From Massilia sp. Root351 (lineage in GTDB: Bacteria > Pseudomonadota > Gammaproteobacteria > Burkholderiales > Burkholderiaceae_D): a stretch of DNA of 64,000 nucleotides. A program made the position numbers and the translations under genes. Below the pieces are notes generated by a model. That model was given only the letters and a program-made list of their open reading frames with translations, was not told where the DNA came from and searched no databases. Position 1 is the first letter of the stretch; each line of letters begins with the position of its first letter. Of this stretch, positions 17,733 to 25,701 are shown piece by piece. The stretch spans positions 509,420-573,419 of the forward strand of contig NZ_LMDJ01000023.1 in the NCBI RefSeq assembly GCF_001425045.1. The letters are read 5' to 3'.

Positions 17733-19127
17733 ATGCCGACACCGCTGCCCGCCCCCTATATGGTGGCGGTCAGTCCGCCGGCAGCGGCCCTGATCGGCCT
17801 GGACGCCGCTGCGCTGGCCGAGCAGCAAGCCATCGACATCCTGGCCGGCAACGCGGTACCCGACACCGCCCGGCCGCTCTCGGCGGTGTATTCAGGCCAC
17901 CAGTTCGGCGTGTGGGCCGGCCAGCTGGGCGACGGCCGCGCCATCCTGCTGGGCGACGTGGCCACGGCCAACGGTCCGATGGAGCTGCAACTGAAAGGCG
18001 CCGGCCTGACGCCCTATTCCCGCATGGGCGACGGGCGCGCCGTGTTGCGGTCATCGATCCGCGAATTCCTGTGCTCGGAGGCCATGGCCGCGCTTGGCAT
18101 CCCCACCTCGCGCGCGCTGTCCGTCACCGGCTCGGACCAGGGCGTGATGCGGGAAACCGTGGAAACCTCGGCAGTCGTGCTGCGCATGGCGCCCACCTTC
18201 ATCCGTTTCGGCTCGTTCGAACACTGGTCCAGCCGCCAGCAGCCGGCGCAGTTGAAAGTGCTGGCCGACTACGTGATCGACCGCTTTTACCCGCAGTTGC
18301 GCACCGAACAGTATCCATACGCGGCATTCCTGGCCGAAGTGACACGCCGCACGGCCGAATTGATGGCCCAATGGCAAGCGGTCGGCTTCATGCACGGCGT
18401 CATGAATACCGACAATATGTCCATCCTGGGCGAAACCCTGGATTACGGCCCGTTCGGCTTCATGGAAGCCTTCGACAGCGGCCACATCTGCAACCACAGC
18501 GACCAGCAGGGCCGCTACGCCTACGGCATGCAGCCGCAAATCGGCCACTGGAACTGCTATGCGCTGGGCCAGGCGCTGCTGCCGCTGATTAACGATGTCC
18601 CCGCCGCCCAGGCTGCGCTGGACGTCTACCAGCCCGCTTTTGCCGCCAGGATGGACGCCCTGCTGCGCGCCAAGCTGGGCCTGGCGACCGAACAGGACGG
18701 CGACCGCGAGCTGATGGACGCCATGTTCGCGCTGCTGCAGGAAAATCACGCCGACTTCACCCTGTTCTTCCGCACCTTGAGCAATCTCAAGACCGATACC
18801 GATGAGCAGGACCATGATCTTCGGGATGCGTTCATCAACCGCGAGAGCTTCGACGCCTGGGCCAAGCGCTATCGCGCCCGCCTGCGCGCCGAGCACAGCG
18901 ACGACGCCGCCCGCAAAGTTGCAATGGACGCAGTGAACCCCAAATACGTGCTGCGCAATTACCTGGCGCAAGTCGCAATTGAGAAAGCGCAAAATAAAGA
19001 CTTTACGGAAGTCGAACGTTTATTGTCAGTTTTGCTGCGCCCATTCAACGAACAGCCAGAAAATGAACGATACGCGGCTTTGCCGCCGGACTGGGCCAGC
19101 CATTTGGAAGTTAGCTGTTCTTCTTAA
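17733..19127 (+). CDS. selO: SelO/YdiU family protein adenylyltransferase (AMPylase)
   Basis: A pseudokinase-fold enzyme that transfers AMP from ATP to protein hydroxyls, linked in E. coli to the oxidative-stress response. Key parts: SGHQFGVWAGQLGDGRAILLGD, the ATP-site RSSIREFLCSEAM, and the catalytic MHGVMNTDNMSILGETLDYGPFGF with its metal-binding Asn and Asp. The C-terminus is EVSCSS, with Cys at the position that is selenocysteine in some relatives. The coordinates start at the first ATG (464 residues). Conserved N-terminal sequence (LPLDNSFASLPPSFYTRL) is encoded directly upstream in frame from about 17679, but no ATG, GTG or TTG opens it; ATC 17670, ATT 17643 or CTG 17679 would be needed. 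msrB follows 14 bases later, which fits a redox-repair role. Confidence 0.9.
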   Translation: MPTPLPAPYMVAVSPPAAALIGLDAAALAEQQAIDILAGNAVPDTARPLSAVYSGHQFGVWAGQLGDGRAILLGDVATANGPMELQLKGAGLTPYSRMGDGRAVLRSSIREFLCSEAMAALGIPTSRALSVTGSDQGVMRETVETSAVVLRMAPTFIRFGSFEHWSSRQQPAQLKVLADYVIDRFYPQLRTEQYPYAAFLAEVTRRTAELMAQWQAVGFMHGVMNTDNMSILGETLDYGPFGFMEAFDSGHICNHSDQQGRYAYGMQPQIGHWNCYALGQALLPLINDVPAAQAALDVYQPAFAARMDALLRAKLGLATEQDGDRELMDAMFALLQENHADFTLFFRTLSNLKTDTDEQDHDLRDAFINRESFDAWAKRYRARLRAEHSDDAARKVAMDAVNPKYVLRNYLAQVAIEKAQNKDFTEVERLLSVLLRPFNEQPENERYAALPPDWASHLEVSCSS

Positions 19128-19141
19128 GAAAGTTTTAAACA

Positions 19142-19540
19142 ATGAACGATAAAGTCGTCAAAACCGATGCCGAATGGCGTGCCCAGCTGGACGCAATGGA
19201 ATACCAGGTGACCCGCCACGCGGCCACCGAGCGCGCCTTCACCGGCAAGTTCTGGGACCACCACGAGCACGGCATTTACACTTGTGTCTGCTGCAACACG
19301 CCATTGTTTGCATCCGATACCAAGTTCGACTCCGGCTGCGGCTGGCCTAGCTATTTCGAGCCGCTGAATCCGGCCAACGTAACCGAGGTGGTGGACCGCT
19401 CCCATGGTATGCTGCGTACAGAGATCATTTGTGCCGTCTGCGACGCCCACCTGGGCCACGTCTTCCCCGACGGCCCGCCACCTACCGGATTGCGCTACTG
19501 CATTAATTCCGCTTCGTTGCGCTTCGACCCGCAAGATTGA
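19142..19540 (+). CDS. msrB: Peptide-methionine (R)-S-oxide reductase MsrB
   Basis: A 132-residue enzyme that reduces methionine-R-sulfoxide in proteins using thioredoxin. The zinc site is Cys48/Cys51 (CVCC) and Cys97/Cys100 (CAVC); the catalytic cysteine is Cys120 in RYCINSASLRF. CGWPS at 66-70 is the family's substrate region. Length is normal and there is no signal peptide, so it is cytosolic. It follows selO by 14 bases and precedes yciB by 51, probably in one transcript. Confidence 0.96.
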   Translation: MNDKVVKTDAEWRAQLDAMEYQVTRHAATERAFTGKFWDHHEHGIYTCVCCNTPLFASDTKFDSGCGWPSYFEPLNPANVTEVVDRSHGMLRTEIICAVCDAHLGHVFPDGPPPTGLRYCINSASLRFDPQD

Positions 19541-19591
19541 CCACCAACGTAATTAACCAGCGTCAATAACAACCATAACAACGGCCTCACC

Positions 19592-20224
19592 ATGAAAATC
19601 CTGTTCGACTTCCTTCCGCTGCTGGTCTTCTTCGGCTGCTACAAACTGGGCGGCATGCATCCGGAAGCGGCGCAAGCCTTCGTCAACAACTACATGAGCA
19701 GCCTGCTGTACGACGGCACGGCGACGGCAGACCAGGCGCCGATGGTGATCGCCACCATGGCCGGCATCCTGGCCAACGCGGCCCAGATCGTTTACCTGAA
19801 GCTGCGCGGGCGCAAGGTCGATTTCATGCTGTGGCTGTCGCTGTTCCTGTTTGTCGTGTTCGGCGGCCTGACCATTTATTTCCACGACGAGATCTTCATC
19901 AAGTGGAAGCCAACCATGATCTACTGGTGCTTCGCGATCGGCCTGCTGGTGGCGCGCTACTCGTTCAAGAACAACCTGATCCGCAAAGCCATGGGCGCGC
20001 AACTCACCTTGCCGGACGAGGTGTGGGAAAAGCTCAACCTGTCATGGACGCTGTTCTTCGCCGCATTGGGCGCCATCAACCTGTTCGTGGCCTTCGTGCT
20101 GTTCAAGTCCGACTTCTCTTCCTGGGTCAGCTTCAAGGCTTTCGGCACCACCGGTTTGACATTCGCCTTCATTATCGTCCAGACTATTTACCTCGCTAAA
20201 TATATGAAGGACGAAGAAGCATGA
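19592..20224 (+). CDS. yciB: Inner-membrane septation protein A (YciB)
   Basis: A 210-residue integral membrane protein with five to six hydrophobic segments. It begins KILFDFLPLLVFFGCYKLGG and has FIKWKPTMIYWCFAIGLL and WEKLNLSWTLFFAALGAINL, all characteristic of YciB/IspZ. The family acts in envelope and septum maintenance; its biochemistry is not settled. It overlaps the BolA-family gene by ATGA, a pairing common in betaproteobacteria. Confidence 0.95.
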   Translation: MKILFDFLPLLVFFGCYKLGGMHPEAAQAFVNNYMSSLLYDGTATADQAPMVIATMAGILANAAQIVYLKLRGRKVDFMLWLSLFLFVVFGGLTIYFHDEIFIKWKPTMIYWCFAIGLLVARYSFKNNLIRKAMGAQLTLPDEVWEKLNLSWTLFFAALGAINLFVAFVLFKSDFSSWVSFKAFGTTGLTFAFIIVQTIYLAKYMKDEEA

Positions 20225-20493
20225 CCGATCCGCGCATCGCCAAGATTGAACAGCGCCTGCGCGCCGCGCTCCAGCCCGCTGAACTGGTGCTGGAAGACGA
20301 ATCCGCACTGCATGCCGGCCATGCCGGCGCAGCCTCGGGCGGCGGCCATTACCAGCTGCGTATCGTTTCCGATAAATTCGAAGGCCTTAAACTCGTCACA
20401 AGACATCGACTCGTGTATGATTCCGTGCACGATATGATGCGTGGGGAGATACACGCATTGGCCATTACCGCACTGGCACCGTCTGAAGTATGA
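20221..20493 (+). CDS. BolA family protein
   Basis: A 90-residue protein with the BolA fold: helix RIAKIEQRLRAAL, strands around LVLEDESALHAGH and HYQLRIVSDKFEG, then RHRLVYDSVHDMM ending in IHALAITALAP. The conserved histidine that can coordinate a [2Fe-2S] cluster with a monothiol glutaredoxin is visible in IHALAI. BolA proteins act with glutaredoxins in iron-sulfur handling and affect cell shape. No glutaredoxin is nearby. The start codon overlaps the yciB stop. Confidence 0.93.
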   Translation: MTDPRIAKIEQRLRAALQPAELVLEDESALHAGHAGAASGGGHYQLRIVSDKFEGLKLVTRHRLVYDSVHDMMRGEIHALAITALAPSEV

Positions 20494-20494
20494 T
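20465..20494 (+). promoter_or_regulatory. Putative promoter of the PpiC-type isomerase pair
   Basis: TATGAT at 20489-20494 overlaps the end of the BolA gene; TTACCG at 20465-20470 is a weak -35 with an 18-base spacer. The predicted leader of about 85 bases contains a 14-codon reading frame (20516-20560), which may be chance. Confidence 0.3.
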
Positions 20495-20587
20495 ATGCGC
20501 GGAGATTTGGAAACAATGAGAGACAACGCGATCACACAAAATCCGGCTCTCCGCAATTAAGAACTTTACCCCTTAGGATTTGAAATA

Positions 20588-21367
20588 ATGAATTTGAAGC
20601 CAGCCCGTCTGCTGATCGCACTTATCGCTGTTGTTGCGGCACCCGCTATTGCCCAGAACCTGGCCGTCGTCAACGGCAAGGCTATCCCGTCGTCGCGCGT
20701 GGATGCGGTCGTCAAGCAAGTTGTTGCCCAAGGTCAGCAACCGGATTCCCCACAGCTGCGTGAAGCAATCAAGAAAGAAATGATTGGCCGCGAAGTGCTG
20801 ATGCAGGAAGCGGAAAAGCAGGGTTACTCCAAGAACGCCGACGTCAAGGCCCAGCTGGAGAACGCACGCCAGGCCATCTTCATCAACGCCCTGGTTGGCG
20901 AATACGTGAAGAAGAACCCGGTCAAGGACGCCGACATCAAGGCTGAGTACGACAAATTCGTTGCGCAAACCGGCAACAAGGAATACCACGTTCGCCACAT
21001 CCTGACCGAAACCGAAGCCGAAGCCAACGCCGTCATCGCCAAGCTGAAGGGCGGCGCCAAGTTCGAAGAACTGGCCAAGACCTCGAAAGACACCGGCTCC
21101 GCGGCCAATGGCGGCGACCTGGACTGGGCGACCCCATCGTCCTTCCCGAAAGTATTCTCGGATGCCTTCGTGGCCCTGCAAAAAGGCCAGGTTACCGAGA
21201 AAGCCGTACAGACCCCGAACGGCTTCCACGTGATCAAAGTCGATGACGTGCGCGAAGCCAAGCTGCCTACCCTGGAAGAAGTGAAGCCGCAAATTTCGGA
21301 CGCGCTGACCCAGAAGAAGCTGCAGGCTTACCAGGAAGAACTGGTCAAGAAAGCCAAAGTTCAGTAA
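20588..21367 (+). CDS. Periplasmic peptidyl-prolyl cis-trans isomerase, PpiC/parvulin type (copy 1)
   Basis: A 259-residue secreted folding catalyst. The signal peptide NLKPARLLIALIAVVAAPAIAQ ends about residue 23. A SurA-like N-terminal chaperone helix region (about 24-120) precedes the parvulin domain (about 135-225), with YHVRHILTETEAEANAVIAKL, GGDLDWATPSSFPKVFSDAF and TPNGFHVIKVDDVRE. TTAGGA precedes the ATG. It is a tandem duplicate of the next gene; the two share the ribosome-site region, signal peptide and most of the domain. It probably assists outer-membrane or secreted protein folding. Confidence 0.92.
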   Translation: MNLKPARLLIALIAVVAAPAIAQNLAVVNGKAIPSSRVDAVVKQVVAQGQQPDSPQLREAIKKEMIGREVLMQEAEKQGYSKNADVKAQLENARQAIFINALVGEYVKKNPVKDADIKAEYDKFVAQTGNKEYHVRHILTETEAEANAVIAKLKGGAKFEELAKTSKDTGSAANGGDLDWATPSSFPKVFSDAFVALQKGQVTEKAVQTPNGFHVIKVDDVREAKLPTLEEVKPQISDALTQKKLQAYQEELVKKAKVQ

Positions 21368-21385
21368 TTAGTCGGCAGTAAGGAA

Positions 21386-21404
21386 CGGCGCCCTTGTGGC
21401 GCCG
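21386..21404 (+). terminator. Hairpin between the two isomerase genes
   Basis: A perfect 7-bp stem CGGCGCC/GGCGCCG with a 5-base loop, not followed by a T-run. It is therefore more likely a partial terminator, pause or mRNA-processing hairpin that sets relative expression of the two copies than a full terminator. Confidence 0.4.
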
Positions 21405-21457
21405 CTATCATTTGGGCTATGCGCACTGCGCTCCCGTGTTTTTTATAGGATGTGATA

Positions 21458-22234
21458 ATGATTTTGAAGCCAGCCCGCCTGTTGTTAGCCCTGATTGCTG
21501 TCGTTGCAGCCCCGGCATTCGCACAAAACGTTGCTACCGTTAATGGCAAGGCCATTCCTGCATCGAAAGTTGAGACCATCGTCAAGCAAGTCGTCGCCCA
21601 GGGCAAACAGGCCGATTCCCCGCAACTGCGCGAAGCCATCAAGAAAGACCTGATCGGCCGCGAAGTACTGATCCAGGAAGCCGACAAGCAAGGCGTCGGC
21701 ACCCGCGCCGAAGTCAAAGCCGCGCTGGAAAACACCCGCCAGAGCATCATCATCAACGCCATGCTGGCCGACTACGTGAAGAAGAACCCGGTCTCCGATG
21801 CCGACATCAAGGCAGAGTACGACAAGTACAAGGCACAGGTAGGCGACAAGGAATACCACGCTCGCCATATCCTGGTTGAAACCGAGCAGCAAGCCAAGGA
21901 CATCATCGCCAAGCTGAAAGCCGGCGGCAAGTTCGAAGAGCTGGCCAAGCAGTCGAAAGACGGCTCCGCCAACAACGGCGGCGACCTGGACTGGGCAGCC
22001 CCATCGTCCTACGTCAAGCCCTTCTCCGACGCCATGGTGGCCCTGAAGGACGGCCAGATCACTGAAACCCCGGTGAAATCGCAGTTCGGCTATCACGTGA
22101 TCAAGCTGGAAGGCTCGCGCGCCGCCAAGCTGCCGTCGCTGGACGAAGTCAAAGGCCAGGTGGCAGAAGCGCTGACCCAGAAGAAAGTTGCCGCTTTCCG
22201 CGAAGAGCTGATCAAAAAAGCAAAGATCCAGTAA
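21458..22234 (+). CDS. Periplasmic peptidyl-prolyl cis-trans isomerase, PpiC/parvulin type (copy 2)
   Basis: A 258-residue paralogue of the preceding gene. I start it at ATG 21458, with ATAGGA 7 bases upstream; the in-frame GTG at 21452 is too close to that site. Signal peptide ILKPARLLLALIAVVAAPAFA-Q. The parvulin domain has YHARHILVETEQQAKDIIAKL, GGDLDWAAPSSYVKPFSDAM and SQFGYHVIKLEGSR. Differences from copy 1 lie mainly in the chaperone helices and the C-terminus, so the clients may differ. A strong terminator follows. Confidence 0.92.
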   Translation: MILKPARLLLALIAVVAAPAFAQNVATVNGKAIPASKVETIVKQVVAQGKQADSPQLREAIKKDLIGREVLIQEADKQGVGTRAEVKAALENTRQSIIINAMLADYVKKNPVSDADIKAEYDKYKAQVGDKEYHARHILVETEQQAKDIIAKLKAGGKFEELAKQSKDGSANNGGDLDWAAPSSYVKPFSDAMVALKDGQITETPVKSQFGYHVIKLEGSRAAKLPSLDEVKGQVAEALTQKKVAAFREELIKKAKIQ

Positions 22235-22256
22235 TCTTTGCCTGAAGTTGTATCGG

Positions 22257-22286
22257 AAATGGCACTTGCACCAAAGTGCCATTTTT
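22257..22286 (+). terminator. Rho-independent terminator of the isomerase pair
   Basis: An 11-bp perfect stem (AAATGGCACTT with AAGTGCCATTT), a 6-base loop, and a short T-run at the 3' end. It lies 22 bases after the second isomerase gene. Confidence 0.88.
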
Positions 22287-22344
22287 CATTTGGGGCGCAC
22301 AAGGCTACTATTGATGCACGACAACAATAGCCAGGAGTGCTTCC

Positions 22345-23871
22345 GTGAATCTGAAATCCAAAATGACGCTGTGCATAGGCATGGTCTGCCTGTTCTTCGT
22401 CTGCGCACTCGGCGTCGCCCTGCAGGGCATGCAGGCCGCCAAGAACCAGTTCCAGAGCTTCCTGGAGCAGGACCAGGCCCTGCTGATGACCGCCACCAAT
22501 ATGTACGCGCAAGGCCTCCAGATGGGCCAGGCGCTGCGCAACGTGGTGCTGGACCCCGCCAACAAGACCGGCCACAAGAACCTGGAAGACGCGGGCGCCG
22601 CCTTCAAGGAACACAGCACCACCGCACTCGAGCTGGCGCGCGACAATTCCGCCAACCTGGCCATGTTCCAGAAAGTCTCCGAGTTGCGCAACAAGCAAGC
22701 CACCCTGCAAGCCAAGGTCGCCACGCTGGCCAAGGAAGACCAGGCCGCCGCCATCGTCACCCTGAACAAGGAAGAGACGCCGGTATGGCGCGAAATGCGC
22801 ACTCCGCTGCTCGAATTCATCAAACAGAAGAACGCCGAAGTCAAAGAGACCAAGGCAGCCGTGGTCAGCTCCACCCACCGCATGCTGTTGATCAGCGTCT
22901 CGCTCGGCGTTGCCGCCGTGCTGATCGGCGCCGGCATTGCCATCTGGCTGTCCCGCAACGTCATGCACCAACTGGGCGGCGAACCGGACTATGCGGCCAA
23001 AACCGCGCACCGCATTGCCAGCGGCGATTTCTCCGTGCGAATTGAAACCGCGCAAGGCGACAACAGCAGCCTGCTGTATGAGATTAAACGGATCCAGGAC
23101 CACCTGGCTGCCATGGTGCAGCAAATCCGGGCCGGTACCGATACGATTGCCCTCGCCTCCCAGGAAATCGCTTCCGGCAATCTGGATTTGTCCAACCGCA
23201 CCGAAGAACAAGCCGGTTCATTGGGCCGTACTGCTTCCTCGATGAATCAAATTACCGCGACCGTCAAACAGAATGCCGATAACGCACGCCAGGCAAATGG
23301 ACTTGCCGCATCCGCTTCCGAGGTTGCACTGAAAGGCGGCGATGTGGTGGAGGAAGTAGTTAAAACCATGAGCTCGATTAACGACTCGTCCCGCAAGATC
23401 GTCGATATTATCGGCGTAATCGACGGTATCGCATTCCAGACAAATATCCTGGCATTGAATGCAGCAGTGGAAGCGGCAAGGGCTGGTGAGCAAGGGCGAG
23501 GTTTCGCGGTGGTCGCATCCGAAGTCCGGAATCTCGCACAGCGTTCCGCAGCCGCAGCGCGCGAAATTAAAGGCCTGATTGACGATTCAGTTCAGAAAGT
23601 GGACGCCGGCAGCCGGCTGGTGGACCAGGCCGGCACGACGATGCAGGAAATCGTCAATAGCGTCAAACGGGTGACGGATATTATGGCCGAGATCAGCCAC
23701 GCCAGCCAGGAACAAACAGCGGGCATTGAACAAGTTAATATCGCCATTAGCCAGATGGACCAGGTCACCCAGCAGAATGCCGCGCTGGTGGAAGAAGCCG
23801 CTGCAGCGGCGGCGTCGATGCAGGACGAGTCATCCAATCTCGCCCAGGTGGTAAGCCGCTTCAAGCTATAA
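22345..23871 (+). CDS. Transmembrane methyl-accepting chemotaxis protein
   Basis: A 508-residue receptor. It starts at a GTG with AGGAG 8 bases upstream. Helix TM1 is about residues 7-27, and a periplasmic four-helix-bundle-like sensor about 28-180. TM2 is about 181-202. A HAMP-like segment with LGGEPDYAAKTAHRIASGDF, common in betaproteobacterial receptors, comes next. The signalling domain (about 290-508) has the tip GIAFQTNILALNAAVEAARAG. The end EESSNLAQVVSRFKL lacks a CheR-binding pentapeptide. The ligand is unknown. It is a single gene with its own terminator. The 3' half uses noticeably less GC-rich codons than the 5' half. Confidence 0.93.
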   Translation: MNLKSKMTLCIGMVCLFFVCALGVALQGMQAAKNQFQSFLEQDQALLMTATNMYAQGLQMGQALRNVVLDPANKTGHKNLEDAGAAFKEHSTTALELARDNSANLAMFQKVSELRNKQATLQAKVATLAKEDQAAAIVTLNKEETPVWREMRTPLLEFIKQKNAEVKETKAAVVSSTHRMLLISVSLGVAAVLIGAGIAIWLSRNVMHQLGGEPDYAAKTAHRIASGDFSVRIETAQGDNSSLLYEIKRIQDHLAAMVQQIRAGTDTIALASQEIASGNLDLSNRTEEQAGSLGRTASSMNQITATVKQNADNARQANGLAASASEVALKGGDVVEEVVKTMSSINDSSRKIVDIIGVIDGIAFQTNILALNAAVEAARAGEQGRGFAVVASEVRNLAQRSAAAAREIKGLIDDSVQKVDAGSRLVDQAGTTMQEIVNSVKRVTDIMAEISHASQEQTAGIEQVNIAISQMDQVTQQNAALVEEAAAAAASMQDESSNLAQVVSRFKL

Positions 23872-23888
23872 GCCCGCTGCGCGGCAAC

Positions 23889-23913
23889 GGCGCTCTGCGG
23901 AGCGCCTTTTTTT
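23889..23913 (+). terminator. Rho-independent terminator of the chemoreceptor gene
   Basis: Perfect 7-bp stem GGCGCTC/GAGCGCC with a TGCG loop, followed by seven T residues, 17 bases after the receptor stop. Confidence 0.92.
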
Positions 23914-23955
23914 CGCCTATCCGATACCAGATTCCGGCATGATCAAGCCAGCTTC

Positions 23956-23964
23956 TGGCATACT
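23956..23964 (+). promoter_or_regulatory. Extended -10 promoter immediately before the AlkD-like gene
   Basis: TGGCATACT is an extended -10 (TGn plus CATACT). It ends only 7 bases before the ATG at 23972, so the transcript would start at or beside the start codon. No Shine-Dalgarno sequence is present, which fits a leaderless mRNA. Confidence 0.4.
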
Positions 23965-23971
23965 TTAGCCC

Positions 23972-24631
23972 ATGAGCACCGAATTTCTCCAGCAAGTGCA
24001 GGCCGCGCTGCAATCTATCGCCGATCCGGACCGCGCAAAAGGAATGCGCGCCTATATGCGCGATCAATTCGAGTACCTGGGCGTCCCAGCGCCGGCGCGC
24101 CGCACCGCTTTGAAAATGCAGTTGCGCCAATTAACAGGCAGCGGGCCCGCCCATCTGATTGCGCTCGCAAATGAATTATGGGACCTTCCCGAACGCGAGT
24201 ACCAATATGCCGCGCTGGACCTGCTGGACATGCACCGCAAAGAACTCGGCATAACAGATATTCCCGCCCTGCTCTCCCTCGTCGTTAAAAGATCATGGTG
24301 GGATACTGTGGATGCATTAGCCGGCATCATAGGCAAAGTATTACGCGGCCAACACGAATATATGGACGATGCACTGGCCCATGAGAATTTCTGGATGCGC
24401 CGCATCGCCCTGCTGCACCAGCTTGGCTGGCGCGGCAATACCGACAGCGGCAAGCTCTATGCATATTGCCTCGCACTAGCGCATGAAAAGGAATTCTTTA
24501 TCCAGAAAGCGATTGGCTGGGCACTGAGGGATTATGCACGTCACGCCCCCGATGAAGTTCGCGCCTTCACCCGGAAGCACAAGGACTCGCTGCCCGCACT
24601 CAGCTACCGCGAAGCCAATAAGCATATCTGA
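23972..24631 (+). CDS. AlkD-like DNA alkylation repair protein (HEAT-repeat fold)
   Basis: A 219-residue helical-repeat protein. GMRAYMRDQFEYLGVPAPARR is the usual AlkD start; WDLPEREYQYAALDLL, KRSWWDTVDALA, NFWMRRIALLHQL and FFIQKAIGWALRDYA follow in family order. AlkD glycosylases remove bulky cationic alkyl bases (N3-methyladenine, N7-methylguanine) without base flipping. The Trp-Asp of SWWDTVD matches the Trp/Asp used for catalysis in the family. Codon use is less GC-rich than in the neighbours. The gene stands alone. Confidence 0.88.
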   Translation: MSTEFLQQVQAALQSIADPDRAKGMRAYMRDQFEYLGVPAPARRTALKMQLRQLTGSGPAHLIALANELWDLPEREYQYAALDLLDMHRKELGITDIPALLSLVVKRSWWDTVDALAGIIGKVLRGQHEYMDDALAHENFWMRRIALLHQLGWRGNTDSGKLYAYCLALAHEKEFFIQKAIGWALRDYARHAPDEVRAFTRKHKDSLPALSYREANKHI

Positions 24632-24696
24632 CAGGGATATATTCCGCAGCGCATGGCAACCATTACGTCCGGCGCATTAGCAAGGCAAAGGCGGCC

Positions 24697-24705
24697 TGCT
24701 ATTCT
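24697..24705 (+). promoter_or_regulatory. Extended -10 promoter immediately before the class II aldolase gene
   Basis: TGCTATTCT (extended -10) ends 6 bases before the ATG at 24712, and no ribosome-binding site is visible. As with the AlkD-like gene, this predicts a leaderless transcript. Confidence 0.4.
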
Positions 24706-24711
24706 GTCCCG

Positions 24712-25491
24712 ATGGACAGACTCTCTACATCAGGCCAGGCCGCATTAACGCCGCCCGGCATCACCAGCCCCGCCGAATGGCAAACGCGGATTGATCTCGC
24801 GGCCTGCTACCGGCTATGCGCCCGATTCGGATGGGACGACGGCATATACACCCACATATCCGCCGCCGTTGCCGGCGAGCCGGGGCACTATTTAATCAAC
24901 CCCTTCGGATTCCGTTTCGACGAAATCCGCGCCTCCAATCTGGTCAAGGTGGACCGCAGCGGCAATATCGTCTGCCGCTCCCAGCACACGGTCAACAAAG
25001 CCGGCTTCGCCCTGCACGGCGCGGTGCATGCAGCCCGCCCGGACGCAGCCTGCGTCATGCATCTGCACAACCCCAACGCCATCGCGGTCGGCATGCAAGG
25101 TCCCGGTTTGCAGCCGCTGTCGCCCTACGCCCTGCGCTTCTACGGCGAACTCGCCTACCACGACTACGAAGGCCTGGACATGACGCCAGCCGAACAAGCG
25201 CGCCTGACGGCCAATCTGGCCCGGCACCCCGCCATGCTGCTGCGCAACCACGGCAGCATGACGATCGGCCGCACCATAGCCGAAGCGTTCGTGCTGATGC
25301 AAACGCTGGACCAGGCCTGCCGTGTCCAGCTGCTCGCCCAGTCCGCCTGCATGCCGCTCCGCCAACCCAGCGAAGCCGTGTGCCGCAAGGCGCAGCGCGA
25401 GCTGGTTGGCGACGGCAGTCCCGAAGGCCAGCTCGAATGGCCGGCCCTGCTGCGCCAGCTCGACGCCACCACCCCCACCTACCGCACCTGA
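24712..25491 (+). CDS. Class II aldolase/adducin family protein
   Basis: A 259-residue metal-dependent aldolase-fold protein. The metal ligands are in VMHLHNPNA and LRNHGSMTIG; the first domain has CYRLCARFGWDDGIYTHIS, and YLINPFGFRFDEI is the usual loop. Members include fuculose-phosphate aldolase, ribulose-5-phosphate epimerase and many of unknown substrate; this one lacks obvious phosphate-binding signatures I can name. A tautomerase gene begins 9 bases after it. The pair suggests a small catabolic cassette for a hydroxy- or keto-acid, which is inference. Confidence 0.88.
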   Translation: MDRLSTSGQAALTPPGITSPAEWQTRIDLAACYRLCARFGWDDGIYTHISAAVAGEPGHYLINPFGFRFDEIRASNLVKVDRSGNIVCRSQHTVNKAGFALHGAVHAARPDAACVMHLHNPNAIAVGMQGPGLQPLSPYALRFYGELAYHDYEGLDMTPAEQARLTANLARHPAMLLRNHGSMTIGRTIAEAFVLMQTLDQACRVQLLAQSACMPLRQPSEAVCRKAQRELVGDGSPEGQLEWPALLRQLDATTPTYRT

Positions 25492-25500
25492 GGAGCCGCC

Positions 25501-25686
25501 ATGCCCACCATCAACGTCCAGCTCTTCGAAGGCCGCAGCCCCGAGCAAAAGCGCGCCTTCGTCAAAGCCATCACCGAAGCCACCTGTGCCACGCTGGGAT
25601 CGACACCCGACTCCGTGGACGTCCTCATCCATGAAGTCAAGAAAGAGCACTGGGCCACTGCCGGCCGCCTCTGGTCCGACGAATAA
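25501..25686 (+). CDS. 4-oxalocrotonate tautomerase family protein
   Basis: A 61-residue tautomerase-superfamily protein. After removal of Met the catalytic Pro1 is exposed (PTINVQLFEGR), and Arg11 is at the place used for substrate binding in 4-oxalocrotonate tautomerase. TPDSVDVLIHEVKKEHWATAG is the typical beta-strand/helix half. AGGAG precedes the ATG. It is probably translated with the aldolase. Physiological substrate unknown. Confidence 0.9.
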   Translation: MPTINVQLFEGRSPEQKRAFVKAITEATCATLGSTPDSVDVLIHEVKKEHWATAGRLWSDE

Positions 25687-25701
25687 AGTTTCCGAAAACA
25701 C

